Source: Winogradskya consettensis (GTDB lineage Bacteria > Actinomycetota > Actinomycetes > Mycobacteriales > Micromonosporaceae). Taken from it: a stretch of DNA of 64,000 bases. The stretch is from the NCBI RefSeq assembly GCF_018332715.1, contig NZ_BOQP01000041.1, forward strand, positions 58,599 through 122,598. Reading direction: 5' to 3'. A program made the translations under genes and the position numbers. Shown here in pieces: positions 34,414-43,140 of the stretch (positions are counted from its first letter, which is position 1; the number at the start of each line of letters is the position of its first letter). Under the pieces are notes generated by a model. It saw nothing but the letters and a program-made list of their open reading frames with translations, had not been told where the DNA came from and did not search any database.

Positions 34414-35609
34414 TCACACACTTGACCAGCACCCTCGACGTCGCCGCCGACCTGCTCGGCCTGCTCACCACCACGGACACCGAGCCGCACACCGATCCGC
34501 AGCTCGACGCGCTCACCCTGGCCGTCGCCGCCGACCTGCCCGTGCTGCTCTGGGGCGAGCCCGGCATCGGCAAGACCGCGGGCATCAGCCAGCTCGCCGA
34601 GTCGCTCGGACTGCCGCTGACCACGGTCATCGCGAGCGTGCACGAGCCGACCGACTTCTCGGGGCTGCCCGTGATCGGGGCTGATCCGGCAGCTCACGGC
34701 GTACCCATGGCTCCTCCGGACTGGGCGGTGAAGCTTGTCAGAGCGGGTCGTGGCCTGCTGTTCCTCGACGAGCTCAGCACCGCACCACCCGCCGTGCAGG
34801 CCGCGCTGCTGCGGCTCGTCCTCGAACGCCGGGTCGGCGCCCTGAAACTCCCGCCGGGGATCCGGATCGTCGCCGCGGCGAACCCCCGCGCGTCCGCCGC
34901 TGACGGCTGGGAGCTCAGCGCGCCGCTGGCCAACCGGTTCGTGCACCTGCAATGGGCGTACAACCATGAGGTGGTCGTCCGAGGCCTCGGCGGCACCTGG
35001 CCGCACGCTGCCCTGCCGCAGCTCGACCCCGGCAACCTTCACCAAGCCGTCGGGTACGCCCGCCGCGCGGTCACCCTGCTCCTCACCGCCCGCCCCGCCC
35101 TCGTCCACCAACTCCCCAAGAGCGAGACCCGCCGGGGCGGCGCCTGGCCGTCCCCGCGCACCTGGGAGATGGCGGTGCGCCTGATCGCGTTCGCGACGGC
35201 GGCCGGCACCTCGCGCGAGGTGCTGTCCATGCTGGTCCGCGGCGTGGTCGGCGACGGCCCGGGCCTGGAACTGCTGGCCGGCCTCGACCGGATGGACCTG
35301 CCCGACCCGGAGACGCTGCTCGCCGACCCGTCCGCCGCGCTCCTGCCGGACCGGGGTGACCTGCGCCAGTCCGTGCTCGACGCGGTGGTCGCGGCCGTGC
35401 GGCAACGCCCGACGCGGGAGCGGTGGGACGCGGCCTGGGCGCTGCTCGTGCTGGCCCTCGAGACCGGGGCGCCGGACCTGGTCGTGGTGCCGGCGAGCAC
35501 GCTTGCCACGCTGCGCGAGGACGACTGGCCCGTCCCCGCGGAGATCGAACTGCTCGCCGGCGCCATCGACGTCTCCCGCAGAGCCGACCGCGTGGGTGCG
35601 GGCCGGTGA
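34410..35609 (+). CDS. MoxR-type AAA+ ATPase
   Basis: A 399-residue AAA+ protein of the dynein-related/MoxR clade. Walker A GEPGIGKT is at 49-56, Walker B LLFLDEL at 116-122 (Asp120, Glu121), sensor 1 in RIVAAANPR, and the arginine-finger region near SAPLANRFVHL. A C-terminal helical part (about 190-399) is longer than in minimal MoxR proteins. MoxR ATPases act as chaperones that load metal or mature partner proteins together with VWA proteins; the next gene encodes such a partner. It is coupled to both neighbours by GTGA overlaps. Confidence 0.92.
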   Translation: MITHLTSTLDVAADLLGLLTTTDTEPHTDPQLDALTLAVAADLPVLLWGEPGIGKTAGISQLAESLGLPLTTVIASVHEPTDFSGLPVIGADPAAHGVPMAPPDWAVKLVRAGRGLLFLDELSTAPPAVQAALLRLVLERRVGALKLPPGIRIVAAANPRASAADGWELSAPLANRFVHLQWAYNHEVVVRGLGGTWPHAALPQLDPGNLHQAVGYARRAVTLLLTARPALVHQLPKSETRRGGAWPSPRTWEMAVRLIAFATAAGTSREVLSMLVRGVVGDGPGLELLAGLDRMDLPDPETLLADPSAALLPDRGDLRQSVLDAVVAAVRQRPTRERWDAAWALLVLALETGAPDLVVVPASTLATLREDDWPVPAEIELLAGAIDVSRRADRVGAGR

Positions 35610-36832
35610 GCTTCGACGAGGGAAAGCTGTACGCCGCGCGCCTGCACGCCACCCGGGTGCGGCCCTACCTGGCGTCGGCGTTGTTCGCACTCACGCCGGT
35701 GGCGTCGCAGCGCGTACCGACCATGGCCGTCGACCGGTACTGGCGCTGCTACGTCTCCCCGGCGTTCGTCGCGGCGACCCCGGTGGAGGAACTCGCCGGG
35801 GTCTGGGTCCACGAGGTGTCCCACCTGCTGCGCGACCACCACGGCCGCAGCGACCGCTACGCGAAGAGACACGAGCTCACCGGCCGGGCGGAACGGCTGC
35901 GGATGAACATCGCCGCCGACTTCGAGATCAACGACGACGTGTACGGGCACGGCCTCACCCGCCCGTCCGGCGTCGTCGTCCCCGAGATGATCCACCTGCC
36001 GCCGGGCAAGCTGATGGAGGACTACCTGGGCAGGTTCCGCCTCGGCCCGTACACCGACGGCATGACCTGGCTCGACTGCGGCAGCGGCGTCGACGGCCTC
36101 GACCGCTCGTGGGACCTCGGCCCGGACGGCGGTCACGGGCTCACCGACCAGGAACGCGACGCCGTCCGGTTCCGGGTCGCGCAGGGCATCAACGGCCACC
36201 CCGGCGACGTCCCGGACACCTGGAAACGGTGGGCGGAGGACGCCTTTCATCCACCACAACCCTGGCGCGCGCTGCTCGGTGCCGCGGTCCGTGCCGCGGC
36301 TGCGGGCTCCGGCGCGGGCGGCGATTACACGTACGGCCGCCCGGCGCGACGTTCCTCCGCCCTGCCCGGTGTCATCCTCCCGGCGCTGCGCCGCAGCCCA
36401 CCCCGCGTCACGATCATCATCGACACGTCCGGTTCGGTCAGCGACACCGAGCTGGGGAGCGCGCTGCTCGAGGTGGCCGCGATCGGGCGTACGGTCGGCG
36501 GCGGCCGCGGCCAGGTCCGGGTGCTCTGCTGCGACGCGGCGGCCGGGGTGGCGTACCCGTTGTGCCGGGCCGAGGGCATTCCCCTGATCGGCGGTGGGGG
36601 AACCGACCTGAGGGAGGGCTTCAGCCAGGCCCTGTCCTCGCCGCCACGTCCCGATGTGGTGGTCGCGCTGACCGACGGGCAGACCCCCTGGCCGAGCGAA
36701 CAGCCCCCGTGCCGCACGGTGGTCGGCTTGTTCGCCCGCACCGTCAAGGAGGACGCCGAGGTCGACGAACACGGCGAGGGCGACGGCTGGGTCGACACCC
36801 CGTCATGGGCCCGGGTCGTCACGATCGGCTGA
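35606..36832 (+). CDS. VWA protein with N-terminal HExxH metallopeptidase-like domain (DUF2201-like)
   Basis: A 408-residue protein with two parts. The N-terminal domain (about 1-215) carries HEVSH (69-73) followed by NIAADFEIND (101-110), the zinc-peptidase-like signature of DUF2201. The C-terminal VWA domain (about 265-408) has the MIDAS line DTSGSVS (273-279), GGGTDL and LTDGQTP, so all three metal-site loops are intact. Such proteins are clients or partners of MoxR ATPases. Whether the HEVSH site cleaves protein is not known from sequence. The start is GTG, overlapping the ATPase stop. Confidence 0.9.
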   Translation: MSFDEGKLYAARLHATRVRPYLASALFALTPVASQRVPTMAVDRYWRCYVSPAFVAATPVEELAGVWVHEVSHLLRDHHGRSDRYAKRHELTGRAERLRMNIAADFEINDDVYGHGLTRPSGVVVPEMIHLPPGKLMEDYLGRFRLGPYTDGMTWLDCGSGVDGLDRSWDLGPDGGHGLTDQERDAVRFRVAQGINGHPGDVPDTWKRWAEDAFHPPQPWRALLGAAVRAAAAGSGAGGDYTYGRPARRSSALPGVILPALRRSPPRVTIIIDTSGSVSDTELGSALLEVAAIGRTVGGGRGQVRVLCCDAAAGVAYPLCRAEGIPLIGGGGTDLREGFSQALSSPPRPDVVVALTDGQTPWPSEQPPCRTVVGLFARTVKEDAEVDEHGEGDGWVDTPSWARVVTIG

Positions 36833-36856
36833 CCGCCTCTCACCTCGCCGGCTTTG

Positions 36857-37840
36857 TCAGTCGGGTGGCTGTCGCCGGGCGGATCGGTGGAGGCGGTCGG
36901 CGAGGGCGGCGACGCGGGTGCGGAGTTCGGCGGGGCGGTCGATGGCGAACGGGTGATCCAGGGCGGCGAGCAGCGGGGGTAGCCAGTCGAGGCTCTCCGC
37001 GCGGATCTCGACGTGGGCCCAGCCGGTGCCGGGCGTCTCGGTGATGGTGGCGACCGAGGGTGGCAGCCGGGTGCGGATCTGGGCGGGTGTGGCCCGGATC
37101 CGCAGGGTCACCTCGTGCCGGTACGGAGCATCGGCGAAACCGGTGAGCAACTGCTGAGCCGGGTCCACGTCCGCCGGCGGTTCGAAGGTGCCGGGCAGGA
37201 CCCGTGCGCTCTCGATGCGGTCGAGGCGGAACGTGCGGTTGGCGGCCATCGCGGGATCGGCGCCCGTCACGTACCAGCGGTTCGAGTGGACCACCAGGGC
37301 GTGCGGGTGCAGGGTGCGGGTGGTGCGGCGGGCTTCGCGGTCGGCGTACCTGATGGAGATCGGGTTGTGGTGCTTGATCGCGTCCGCGATCGTCAGCAGG
37401 ACCGTGCTGTCCGGGGTGGGTGCGCCGCCGGAGGCCGTCGCGGTGAAGGTGATCGTTTCGAGCAGGGCGTCGAGGCGGCGGCCCAGCCGCGCGGGCAGCA
37501 CCCGGCGGATCTTGGCAGCGGCCGTTTCAGCAGCGGCGGTCGTTTCGGTCGCGGCAGTTGCTTCGGCCCGGCGGGCGGCGGTCAGGGCGAGCAGGACGGC
37601 GAGGGCTTCGTCGTCGGCGAGCATCAGCGGTGGCATGCGGTAGCCCGGGGCGAGCCGGTATCCGCCGTAGCGGCCGCGCACCGATTCCACCGGGACGTCC
37701 AGGTCGATGAGGTGGTCCACGTAGCGGCGGACGGTGCGTTCGTCGACCCCGAGCCGCCCGGCGAGCTCGGCCAGGGTGCGCAGGCCGCCCGACTGGAGCA
37801 GCTCCAGCAGGGTCAGGACGCGGGCGGTGGGTCGGGCCAT
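36857..37840 (-). CDS. WYL-domain transcriptional regulator (YafY type)
   Basis: A 327-residue regulator. The N-terminal HTH_11 domain (1-60) includes TLAELAGRLGVDERTVRRYVDHL. The WYL sensor domain (about 140-230) holds ISIRYADREARRTTRTLHPHALVVHSNRWYVTGAD, and the C-terminal WCX part runs to about 315. A low-complexity Ala/Thr/Glu stretch (AEATAATETTAAAETAAAK) interrupts the linker near residue 95. WYL proteins sense ligands and repress or activate neighbours. It is divergent from the glyoxalase gene across a 63-bp region with a clear inverted repeat. Confidence 0.92.
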   Translation of the reverse strand: MARPTARVLTLLELLQSGGLRTLAELAGRLGVDERTVRRYVDHLIDLDVPVESVRGRYGGYRLAPGYRMPPLMLADDEALAVLLALTAARRAEATAATETTAAAETAAAKIRRVLPARLGRRLDALLETITFTATASGGAPTPDSTVLLTIADAIKHHNPISIRYADREARRTTRTLHPHALVVHSNRWYVTGADPAMAANRTFRLDRIESARVLPGTFEPPADVDPAQQLLTGFADAPYRHEVTLRIRATPAQIRTRLPPSVATITETPGTGWAHVEIRAESLDWLPPLLAALDHPFAIDRPAELRTRVAALADRLHRSARRQPPD

Positions 37841-37859
37841 ACGCTGAATTATCCTCCCG

Positions 37860-37884
37860 ATACTGGGCGGAATCTGTCCAGTAT
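37860..37884. promoter_or_regulatory. Candidate WYL-regulator operator
   Basis: ATACTGG (37860-37866) and CCAGTAT (37878-37884) form a perfect 7-bp dyad with an 11-bp centre. It lies midway between the divergent regulator and glyoxalase starts. Spacing and placement suit a dimeric repressor controlling both genes. Confidence 0.65.
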
Positions 37885-37903
37885 TGCTTCTAGCGTCATC
37901 CGC

Positions 37904-38302
37904 ATGAACTTCGTCTCGATTCGCGTCATCACCGGGGACGTCACCCGGCTCGTCGACTTCTACGAGCGGGCGACCGGCCTCACGGCCGAGTGGTCAACCC
38001 CCGAGTTCGCCGAGGTACGCGTGGGTTCCGCCACGATCGCCATCGCGGGCACGGCCACCCTCGCGCTCTTCGCCCCCGACTTCGCCGCGCCCGCCGCGAA
38101 CCGGTCCGTGATCACCGAGTTCCTCGTCGACGACGTGGACGCCGTCTTCGCGGGACTGGCCGATTCCGACCCCGACGTCGTTCAGGCGCCCACCACGATG
38201 CCGTGGGGCAATCGATCGCTGCTGATCCGTGACCCCGACGGCAACCTCGTCAACTTCTTCACCCCGGTCACGGCGGCGGCCAAGGTGAAATTCGCTCGCT
38301 GA
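37904..38302 (+). CDS. Glyoxalase/VOC family protein
   Basis: A 132-residue vicinal-oxygen-chelate protein with two beta-alpha-beta-beta-beta halves: FVSIRVITGDVTRLVDFYERATG at the start and FLVDDVDAVFAGL ... LLIRDPDGNLVNFFTP at the end. The Glu of the second half is present in NLVNFF-type context, while the first-half metal ligand is not obvious, so it may be a dioxygenase-like, lyase or binding protein. The divergent WYL regulator is its likely controller. The promoter overlaps the dyad at 37860-37884. Confidence 0.88.
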   Translation: MNFVSIRVITGDVTRLVDFYERATGLTAEWSTPEFAEVRVGSATIAIAGTATLALFAPDFAAPAANRSVITEFLVDDVDAVFAGLADSDPDVVQAPTTMPWGNRSLLIRDPDGNLVNFFTPVTAAAKVKFAR

Positions 38303-38316
38303 CCATCCGTACGCTC

Positions 38317-39534
38317 ATGGTCATGAGCTCCGTCGCGGCCCGGCCCGCTTTCACGCCGCAGGCCGCGCGCCGCCGCGCCGCCATCTTCGCCGTCATGCTC
38401 GTCGTGGGGGTCGGGATCGCGTCGTGGACCGTGCGCACCCCGGCCGTCCGCGACCTGCTGCACGCCTCCACCGCCGAGATGGGCCTCGTGCTGTTCGGCA
38501 TCTCGGTCGGCTCGATGACCGGGGTGCTCTCGTCCGCGGCGATCGTCCGGTCCCGCGGCGCCCAGTTCACGGTCGCGGTCGGCGGCTCGGCCTTCGTCGC
38601 CGGCATGGCACTGATCGGCATCGGCGCGGCCGCGGCGCTGGACGCGGGGGTCTTCACCGGTCTCGCCTTCGTCGGCCTCGGCGCCGGCCTGATGGAGATC
38701 GCCCTCAACGTCGAGGGTGCCGCCATCGAGACCGAGTCCCACCGCTCGGTCCTTCCCATGATGCACGGCTTCTTCAGCCTCGGTACCGTCGTCGGCGCGG
38801 TCGCGGGCATCGGCCTGACCGCGATCTCCTTCCCGGTGGTCTGGCACATGTCCGGGGTCGCGATCGGCGGCGCGGCCATCGTCTTCTGGGCGGTGCGCCG
38901 CGTCCCGGCCGAGACCGGCCGCTCCGCCGGTCCCGCACCAGCGGCCGGCGGCGGGTTCCGTGCGCAGCTCGGGCTGTGGCGCCAGCGCCGGGTGCTGATG
39001 CTCGGGCTGATCGTGCTCGCCCTGGCGCTGGCGGAAGGCTCCGCGAACGACTGGCTGCCCCTGCTGATGGTCGACGGTCACGGCGCCTCTCCCGCACTGG
39101 GCTCGGTGATCTTCACCGGGTTCGCGCTGGCGATGACCGCCGGCCGTTTCGCCGGGGAGCCACTGCTGGCCCGATTCGGCAACGCGGCGGTCCTGCGGGT
39201 GAGCGCCCTGGTCTCGGCAGCCGGTATCGCCACCGTCGTCTTCGCCGACAACGTGATCGTCGCCGGCCTCGCGGTGGCCCTGTGGGGCCTCGGCGCAGCC
39301 CTCGGCTTCCCGGTCACCCTGTCCGCAGCCGCGGAAAGCCCCGACCCGACCTCGACCGTCGGCGCGGTGGCGTCCGCCGGCTACGTCGCATTCCTGGTCG
39401 GCCCGCCCCTGCTCGGCTTCCTGGGCGACCACGTCGGCCTCCGCGGCGCCATGATCGTCGTCCTGGTCGTCGTGGCAGCCGCCGCCACGCTCACCTCAGC
39501 AGCCAAACCCCTCCCTGCCGGGTCACCGTCATGA
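38317..39534 (+). CDS. Major facilitator superfamily transporter
   Basis: A 405-residue membrane protein with 12 predicted helices in two six-helix halves and a central loop near residues 200-220 (PAETGRSAGPAPAAGGG). The pattern WTVRTPAVRDLLHASTAEMGLVLF and LAEGSANDWLPLLMVDG is like the YbjJ/fucose-permease-like MFS group. Substrate unknown. Two in-frame ATGs (38317 and 38323) are both possible. It follows the glyoxalase by 14 bases and overlaps the next gene (ATGA), so all three may form one transcript. Confidence 0.9.
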   Translation: MVMSSVAARPAFTPQAARRRAAIFAVMLVVGVGIASWTVRTPAVRDLLHASTAEMGLVLFGISVGSMTGVLSSAAIVRSRGAQFTVAVGGSAFVAGMALIGIGAAAALDAGVFTGLAFVGLGAGLMEIALNVEGAAIETESHRSVLPMMHGFFSLGTVVGAVAGIGLTAISFPVVWHMSGVAIGGAAIVFWAVRRVPAETGRSAGPAPAAGGGFRAQLGLWRQRRVLMLGLIVLALALAEGSANDWLPLLMVDGHGASPALGSVIFTGFALAMTAGRFAGEPLLARFGNAAVLRVSALVSAAGIATVVFADNVIVAGLAVALWGLGAALGFPVTLSAAAESPDPTSTVGAVASAGYVAFLVGPPLLGFLGDHVGLRGAMIVVLVVVAAAATLTSAAKPLPAGSPS

Positions 39535-40331
39535 CCCCCTCCCGCGCCACGTTCCGCATCGCCCAGCAGACCAACCGCTCCTGCCGCTACGCCCAGGTCA
39601 CCCTCGAGGTCACCGCCCGGAGCGCACTCGCCGAGGACCCCGCGGAGGTCGAGGTGACCGCCGACTCCTTCGATGAGTACCGCCGGGAGGCGGTGCTGGG
39701 GGTCCGGTGGGCGTTGCGCTACCTTCCGCAGCCGGCGAGGGTGACGGTGACCGACATCGTGACCACCGAGATCGACACCGGCGTCGGGGACGTCTACGAG
39801 GCGGCCGCCCACGCCGTCTGGCAGGCCGTGCAAGCCGACGACCATCCGCGGTTCGTGGGCTTCACCGATCGGACGATGGTCGCCGACTGGCTGGCGAGAA
39901 TGCACGGCCGGCGCCTCGAATCCGTGACCGAAGCACGAGCCTGGTTCGAGGGCCACCGCGAGGGCGGCGACGCCGAAAGCCTGGTCCACGCGTGGCTCTT
40001 CTTCGAGCACGCCGTGCCGATCGCCCTGCACTGCCTCGACGAGCACCTCATCCTCGTCCACGAAAAGCCCTACGAGCCCTACGCCATGGCCGGATTCGGC
40101 GAGACCAGAGTCGGCCCGGCCCGGAGTCCGGATCTGCTGGCCGGGTTTGCCGGCTCGCGCCTGCTCGGCAGCGACGTGCTCCCCAGCCTCGAGGGCGAGA
40201 ACATCTGCGGCGGTCTGGTGCTGCACTTCGCCCATGAGGGTCGCACCCACGAGGGTCCCACCCGTGAGGACCTTGTCATCGGGGCTCGGCGTGACGAATG
40301 GGTTCTCGAGGCGAAGCGTCCATTCGCTTAA
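39531..40331 (+). CDS. Hypothetical protein coupled to the MFS transporter
   Basis: A 266-residue soluble, acidic protein; I recognise no family. Its N-terminal half is beta-rich with VTLEVTARSALAEDPAEVEVTADSF and a run like an elongation-factor-G domain 4 (ALRYLPQPARVTVTDIVTTEIDT ... DVYEAAAHAVWQAVQ). The C-terminal half contains WLFFEHAVPIALHCLDEHLILVHEKPYE. No catalytic motif is obvious and there are no membrane helices. The ATG overlaps the MFS stop. Confidence 0.75.
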   Translation: MTPSRATFRIAQQTNRSCRYAQVTLEVTARSALAEDPAEVEVTADSFDEYRREAVLGVRWALRYLPQPARVTVTDIVTTEIDTGVGDVYEAAAHAVWQAVQADDHPRFVGFTDRTMVADWLARMHGRRLESVTEARAWFEGHREGGDAESLVHAWLFFEHAVPIALHCLDEHLILVHEKPYEPYAMAGFGETRVGPARSPDLLAGFAGSRLLGSDVLPSLEGENICGGLVLHFAHEGRTHEGPTREDLVIGARRDEWVLEAKRPFA

Positions 40332-40423
40332 CGCAGCAAAGCGTGAATCTGAACATCGTGGTAAGCGATTGACCTCGGATCCCTAGCGATCTTGGTGGCT
40401 CCTTCGTGTGCCATTCTTGCGCG

Positions 40424-41476
40424 ATGGTGGGACGTGTTTTTCTGCATATCGGGGCGCCGAAGACCGGGAGTACCTATGTGCAGACCGTGCTGTGGCGCAA
40501 CCGGGACGTGCTGAGGACCGCCGGTGTGCTGCTGCCGGGCAGCTCGCTCGCGCACGACCAGGCCATGACCGATCTGCGCCAGGTCTCCTGGCGCGATCCC
40601 GCCGCCACCTGGACCTGGGACCGGCTGGTCGCCGAGACCGCGGGCTGGTCCGGCGACGTGATCATCACCAACGAGGGCCTGGGCGGCGCCACCGCCGCGC
40701 AGGCGGCCCGCGCCGTCGAGAGCCTGCAGCCCGCCGAGGTGCACATCGTCGTCGCCGGCCGCGACCTCTGGCGTACGTTCCCCTCGGTCTGGCAGCAGGG
40801 CATCCGCTCCCGCAACATCGGCAGTTTCAGCGGTTTCCTGGACACCATCGAACGCGGCGGCAACGACGCCTTCTGGGACCACATGCCCAACCGGATGCTG
40901 CGCCGCTGGGGTGACCTGGTCCCCGCCGCGCACCGCCACCTGGTGACCGTCCCGCCACCCGGCTCCCCGCACGACCTGCTCTGGCGGCGGTTCGCCTACG
41001 TGATGGCCATCCCGGACGGACTCTGCGAACTCGAGGCACCCAGCGCGAACGCGTCGCTCGGGGCAGCGGAGATCGAGGTGCTGCGGCGGGTCAACGCGGC
41101 GCTGGGGGACCGGTACCCGCACCGCAGCCCGTACCAGCGGGTGGTCCAGCGGCATCTGGTCGACGCGGTGCTGAAGCAGCGTACCGGCGGATTGCGCTTC
41201 GGGGTCGGCCTGGACCGGGCCGACTGGGTCCTGGGCCTCGCCGAGCAGCAGATCGAGGAGCTGCGCAACTATCCGTGCGACGTCCTGGGCGACCTCGACG
41301 AACTGCGCCCCGCCGACCTGAACCCCGCGCCCACCCCCGACGAACTCGGCACCACCCAGATCCTCGACGCCGCCATCGAAACCATCATCGGCATGCTGGC
41401 CCACGCCGAAACCCTCGACCAGCCCACCGAAACCCTCAAGAACAGGGTCAGACGCGGCCTGCGCCTCGACCGCTGA
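40424..41476 (+). CDS. Sulfotransferase-like P-loop protein
   Basis: A 350-residue protein. The phosphosulfate-binding loop is LHIGAPKTGSTYVQ near the start, and a second PAPS segment may lie around VHIVVAGRDLWRTFPSVWQQG. The helical C-terminal tail (about 290-350) is longer than in small members. This group modifies surface carbohydrates or lipids in many bacteria; the acceptor is unknown. I chose the ATG at 40424 because the fold begins at GRVFLHIG; an upstream GTG (40406) adds six odd residues. It stands alone between unrelated genes. Confidence 0.8.
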   Translation: MVGRVFLHIGAPKTGSTYVQTVLWRNRDVLRTAGVLLPGSSLAHDQAMTDLRQVSWRDPAATWTWDRLVAETAGWSGDVIITNEGLGGATAAQAARAVESLQPAEVHIVVAGRDLWRTFPSVWQQGIRSRNIGSFSGFLDTIERGGNDAFWDHMPNRMLRRWGDLVPAAHRHLVTVPPPGSPHDLLWRRFAYVMAIPDGLCELEAPSANASLGAAEIEVLRRVNAALGDRYPHRSPYQRVVQRHLVDAVLKQRTGGLRFGVGLDRADWVLGLAEQQIEELRNYPCDVLGDLDELRPADLNPAPTPDELGTTQILDAAIETIIGMLAHAETLDQPTETLKNRVRRGLRLDR

Positions 41477-41567
41477 ACTACTACCGGACCGCTCCACGAC
41501 AGCAACCGGAATCGCGACCGGGGCGCCCTAGGGTTCCGTTTTTCGGCGCTCACCCCGGAGACCTGCC

Positions 41568-42467
41568 TTGTCCGTCGGACTGTTCCTCGGCTACATCGCC
41601 CTGCTCGTCATCACCGGCGTCGTGCTGGTCCTGATCGCCGCCGTCGGCTTCGGCAGTTCCCCCTGGGCCCGCTTCTTCAACGGCCTGTTCGGCGCGGGCT
41701 TCCTCGGCTATGCCGTGTACCTGCTCTTCTTCTTCGACGGCGGCTTCGTCCACATCTACCTCTACGCGTTCCTGGTACCGATCTACGCCGTGAGCCGCGC
41801 GGTCAAGGCCCGCAAGGCCTACCGCCGGGAGATGCAACGCTACGGCTCGATCATGCCGGGCCAGCAGCTCTCCACGGCCGGCTTCCAGCAGCCCGCCCCC
41901 CAGTTCCAGGTCACCGGCTTCAACGTCCCCGCCCAGCCCCTCCCCGAGCCCCAGCAGGCCTACACCCAGCCGACGGCCTACCCGGCGCAGCAGGCCCAGC
42001 AGCAGGCCTTTTTCCAGCCGACGGCTCACCCGCAGCAACAGTCCGCATTCCCGCAAGCCACCCACCCTCAGGCCGCGTTCCCCCAGACCACCTACCAGCA
42101 GGCGGCTTTCCCGGAGGCCGGTTTCCCGCAGGCCGCGTCCCCGCAAGCCACGTATCCGCAGGAACTGTCCCCGCAGGACAGCTATCCGCAATCTGGCTAC
42201 CTGCAGCAGCCCAACCCACAGGCCGAGTACCCACAAGCCGGGTACGCACAGGCCGAGTATCCACAAGCCGGTTACCCACAGGCCGAGTATCCACAAGCCG
42301 GTTACCCACAGGCCGAGTATCCACAAGCCGGTTACCCACAGGCGGAGTATCCACAGGCCAGTTACCCACAGGCTGAATCGCCACAGGCCGGTTATCCCCA
42401 ACCCGGTTATCCCCAGCCTGGCTATCCACAACCCGGCTATCCGCAGCCGGGCCAGAGTGCGTATTAG
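41568..42467 (+). CDS. Membrane protein with Gln/Pro/Tyr-rich YPQA repeat tail
   Basis: A 299-residue protein. Residues 4-79 form two or three membrane helices, followed by a basic juxtamembrane stretch (KARKAYRREMQR). The rest is a low-complexity tail: first Gln/Pro-rich (100-200), then regular five-residue units YPQAG/YPQAE/YPQPG to the end. Tails like this occur in actinobacterial membrane proteins, often as flexible or self-associating segments. The start is TTG. Its TAG overlaps the convergent lexA stop (42464-42467). Function unknown. Confidence 0.8.
   Translation: MSVGLFLGYIALLVITGVVLVLIAAVGFGSSPWARFFNGLFGAGFLGYAVYLLFFFDGGFVHIYLYAFLVPIYAVSRAVKARKAYRREMQRYGSIMPGQQLSTAGFQQPAPQFQVTGFNVPAQPLPEPQQAYTQPTAYPAQQAQQQAFFQPTAHPQQQSAFPQATHPQAAFPQTTYQQAAFPEAGFPQAASPQATYPQELSPQDSYPQSGYLQQPNPQAEYPQAGYAQAEYPQAGYPQAEYPQAGYPQAEYPQAGYPQAEYPQASYPQAESPQAGYPQPGYPQPGYPQPGYPQPGQSAY
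42045..42452. repeat. 15/30-bp tandem array coding YPQA pentads
   Basis: About 27 five-codon units lie in a row. The central copies (about 42225-42360) form a near-perfect 30-bp repeat that alternates TACCCACAGGCCGAG and TATCCACAAGCCGGT types, while the flanks are decayed. Confidence 0.9.
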
Positions 42468-43105
42468 ACGCGGCGCAGAACCGACACGACCTTGCCGAGA
42501 ATGACGGCCCGGTCGCCGTCGATCGGCTCGTAAGCGGGGTTGCGAGGTTCGAGCAACACGTGACCCCGCCGCCGCTGGAAGACCTTGACCGTGGCCTCCT
42601 CGTCGATCATGGCGGCCACGATGTCGCCGTTGTAGGCGTCAGGCTGCTGCCGCACCACGACGATGTCCCCGTCGCAGATCGCCGCGTCGACCATCGAATC
42701 ACCCTGCACCCGCAGGCTGAACAGCGTCCCGCGCCCGACAAGATCCCGCGGCAGGTTGAGAATCTCCTCCGTGGACTCCTCGGCCATGATCGGTGCACCG
42801 GCGGCGATCGTCCCGACCAGCGGCACACCCACCGTGGAGGAGTTGGTGTCGCGCCGTTCGACCGGTTCCAGGAACATCCGCACATCGACGGGCCGCGTGA
42901 CCGACCGCCCGCGTCGCAGGAAGCCGAGCTCCTCCAGGTTGCGCAGATGCCGGCTGACCGAGGACGTGGAGGCGAGGCCGACCGCGTCACCGATCTCGCG
43001 CGTCGACGGCGAGTAGCCGTACCGGACCGCCGATTTCTGGATGACGGTCAGAATGCTCCGCTGGCGCGGGGTGAGCATGGACGTATCGAGATCTTCAGGT
43101 AGCAC
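42464..43105 (-). CDS. lexA: SOS repressor LexA
   Basis: A 213-residue repressor/autoprotease. The winged HTH is at 10-75 (LTPRQRSILTVIQKSA ... SPSTREIGDAVGLASTSSVSRHL). The cleavage site Ala102-Gly103 lies in GTIAAGAPIMAEE. The catalytic dyad is Ser137 (VQGDSMVDAAICDGD) and Lys174 (ATVKVFQRR). All are intact, so RecA-stimulated self-cleavage is expected. I chose the GTG at 43105, which follows GGGGCAGGA; longer in-frame starts would cross the SOS box at 43123. A start at the internal ATG (43080) is less likely. It lies only 36 bp after the methyltransferase gene on the same strand. Confidence 0.93.
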   Translation of the reverse strand: MLPEDLDTSMLTPRQRSILTVIQKSAVRYGYSPSTREIGDAVGLASTSSVSRHLRNLEELGFLRRGRSVTRPVDVRMFLEPVERRDTNSSTVGVPLVGTIAAGAPIMAEESTEEILNLPRDLVGRGTLFSLRVQGDSMVDAAICDGDIVVVRQQPDAYNGDIVAAMIDEEATVKVFQRRRGHVLLEPRNPAYEPIDGDRAVILGKVVSVLRRV

Positions 43106-43122
43106 CTGGAGATCCTGCCCCA

Positions 43123-43134
43123 GAACGGGCGTTC
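43123..43134. promoter_or_regulatory. SOS box (LexA operator)
   Basis: GAACGGGCGTTC matches the actinobacterial/Gram-positive core GAAC-N4-GTTC exactly. It is 18 bp upstream of the lexA start, so it supports autoregulation. It falls in the 35-bp gap between lexA and the preceding methyltransferase gene. Confidence 0.88.
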
Positions 43135-43140
43135 CCGCAG

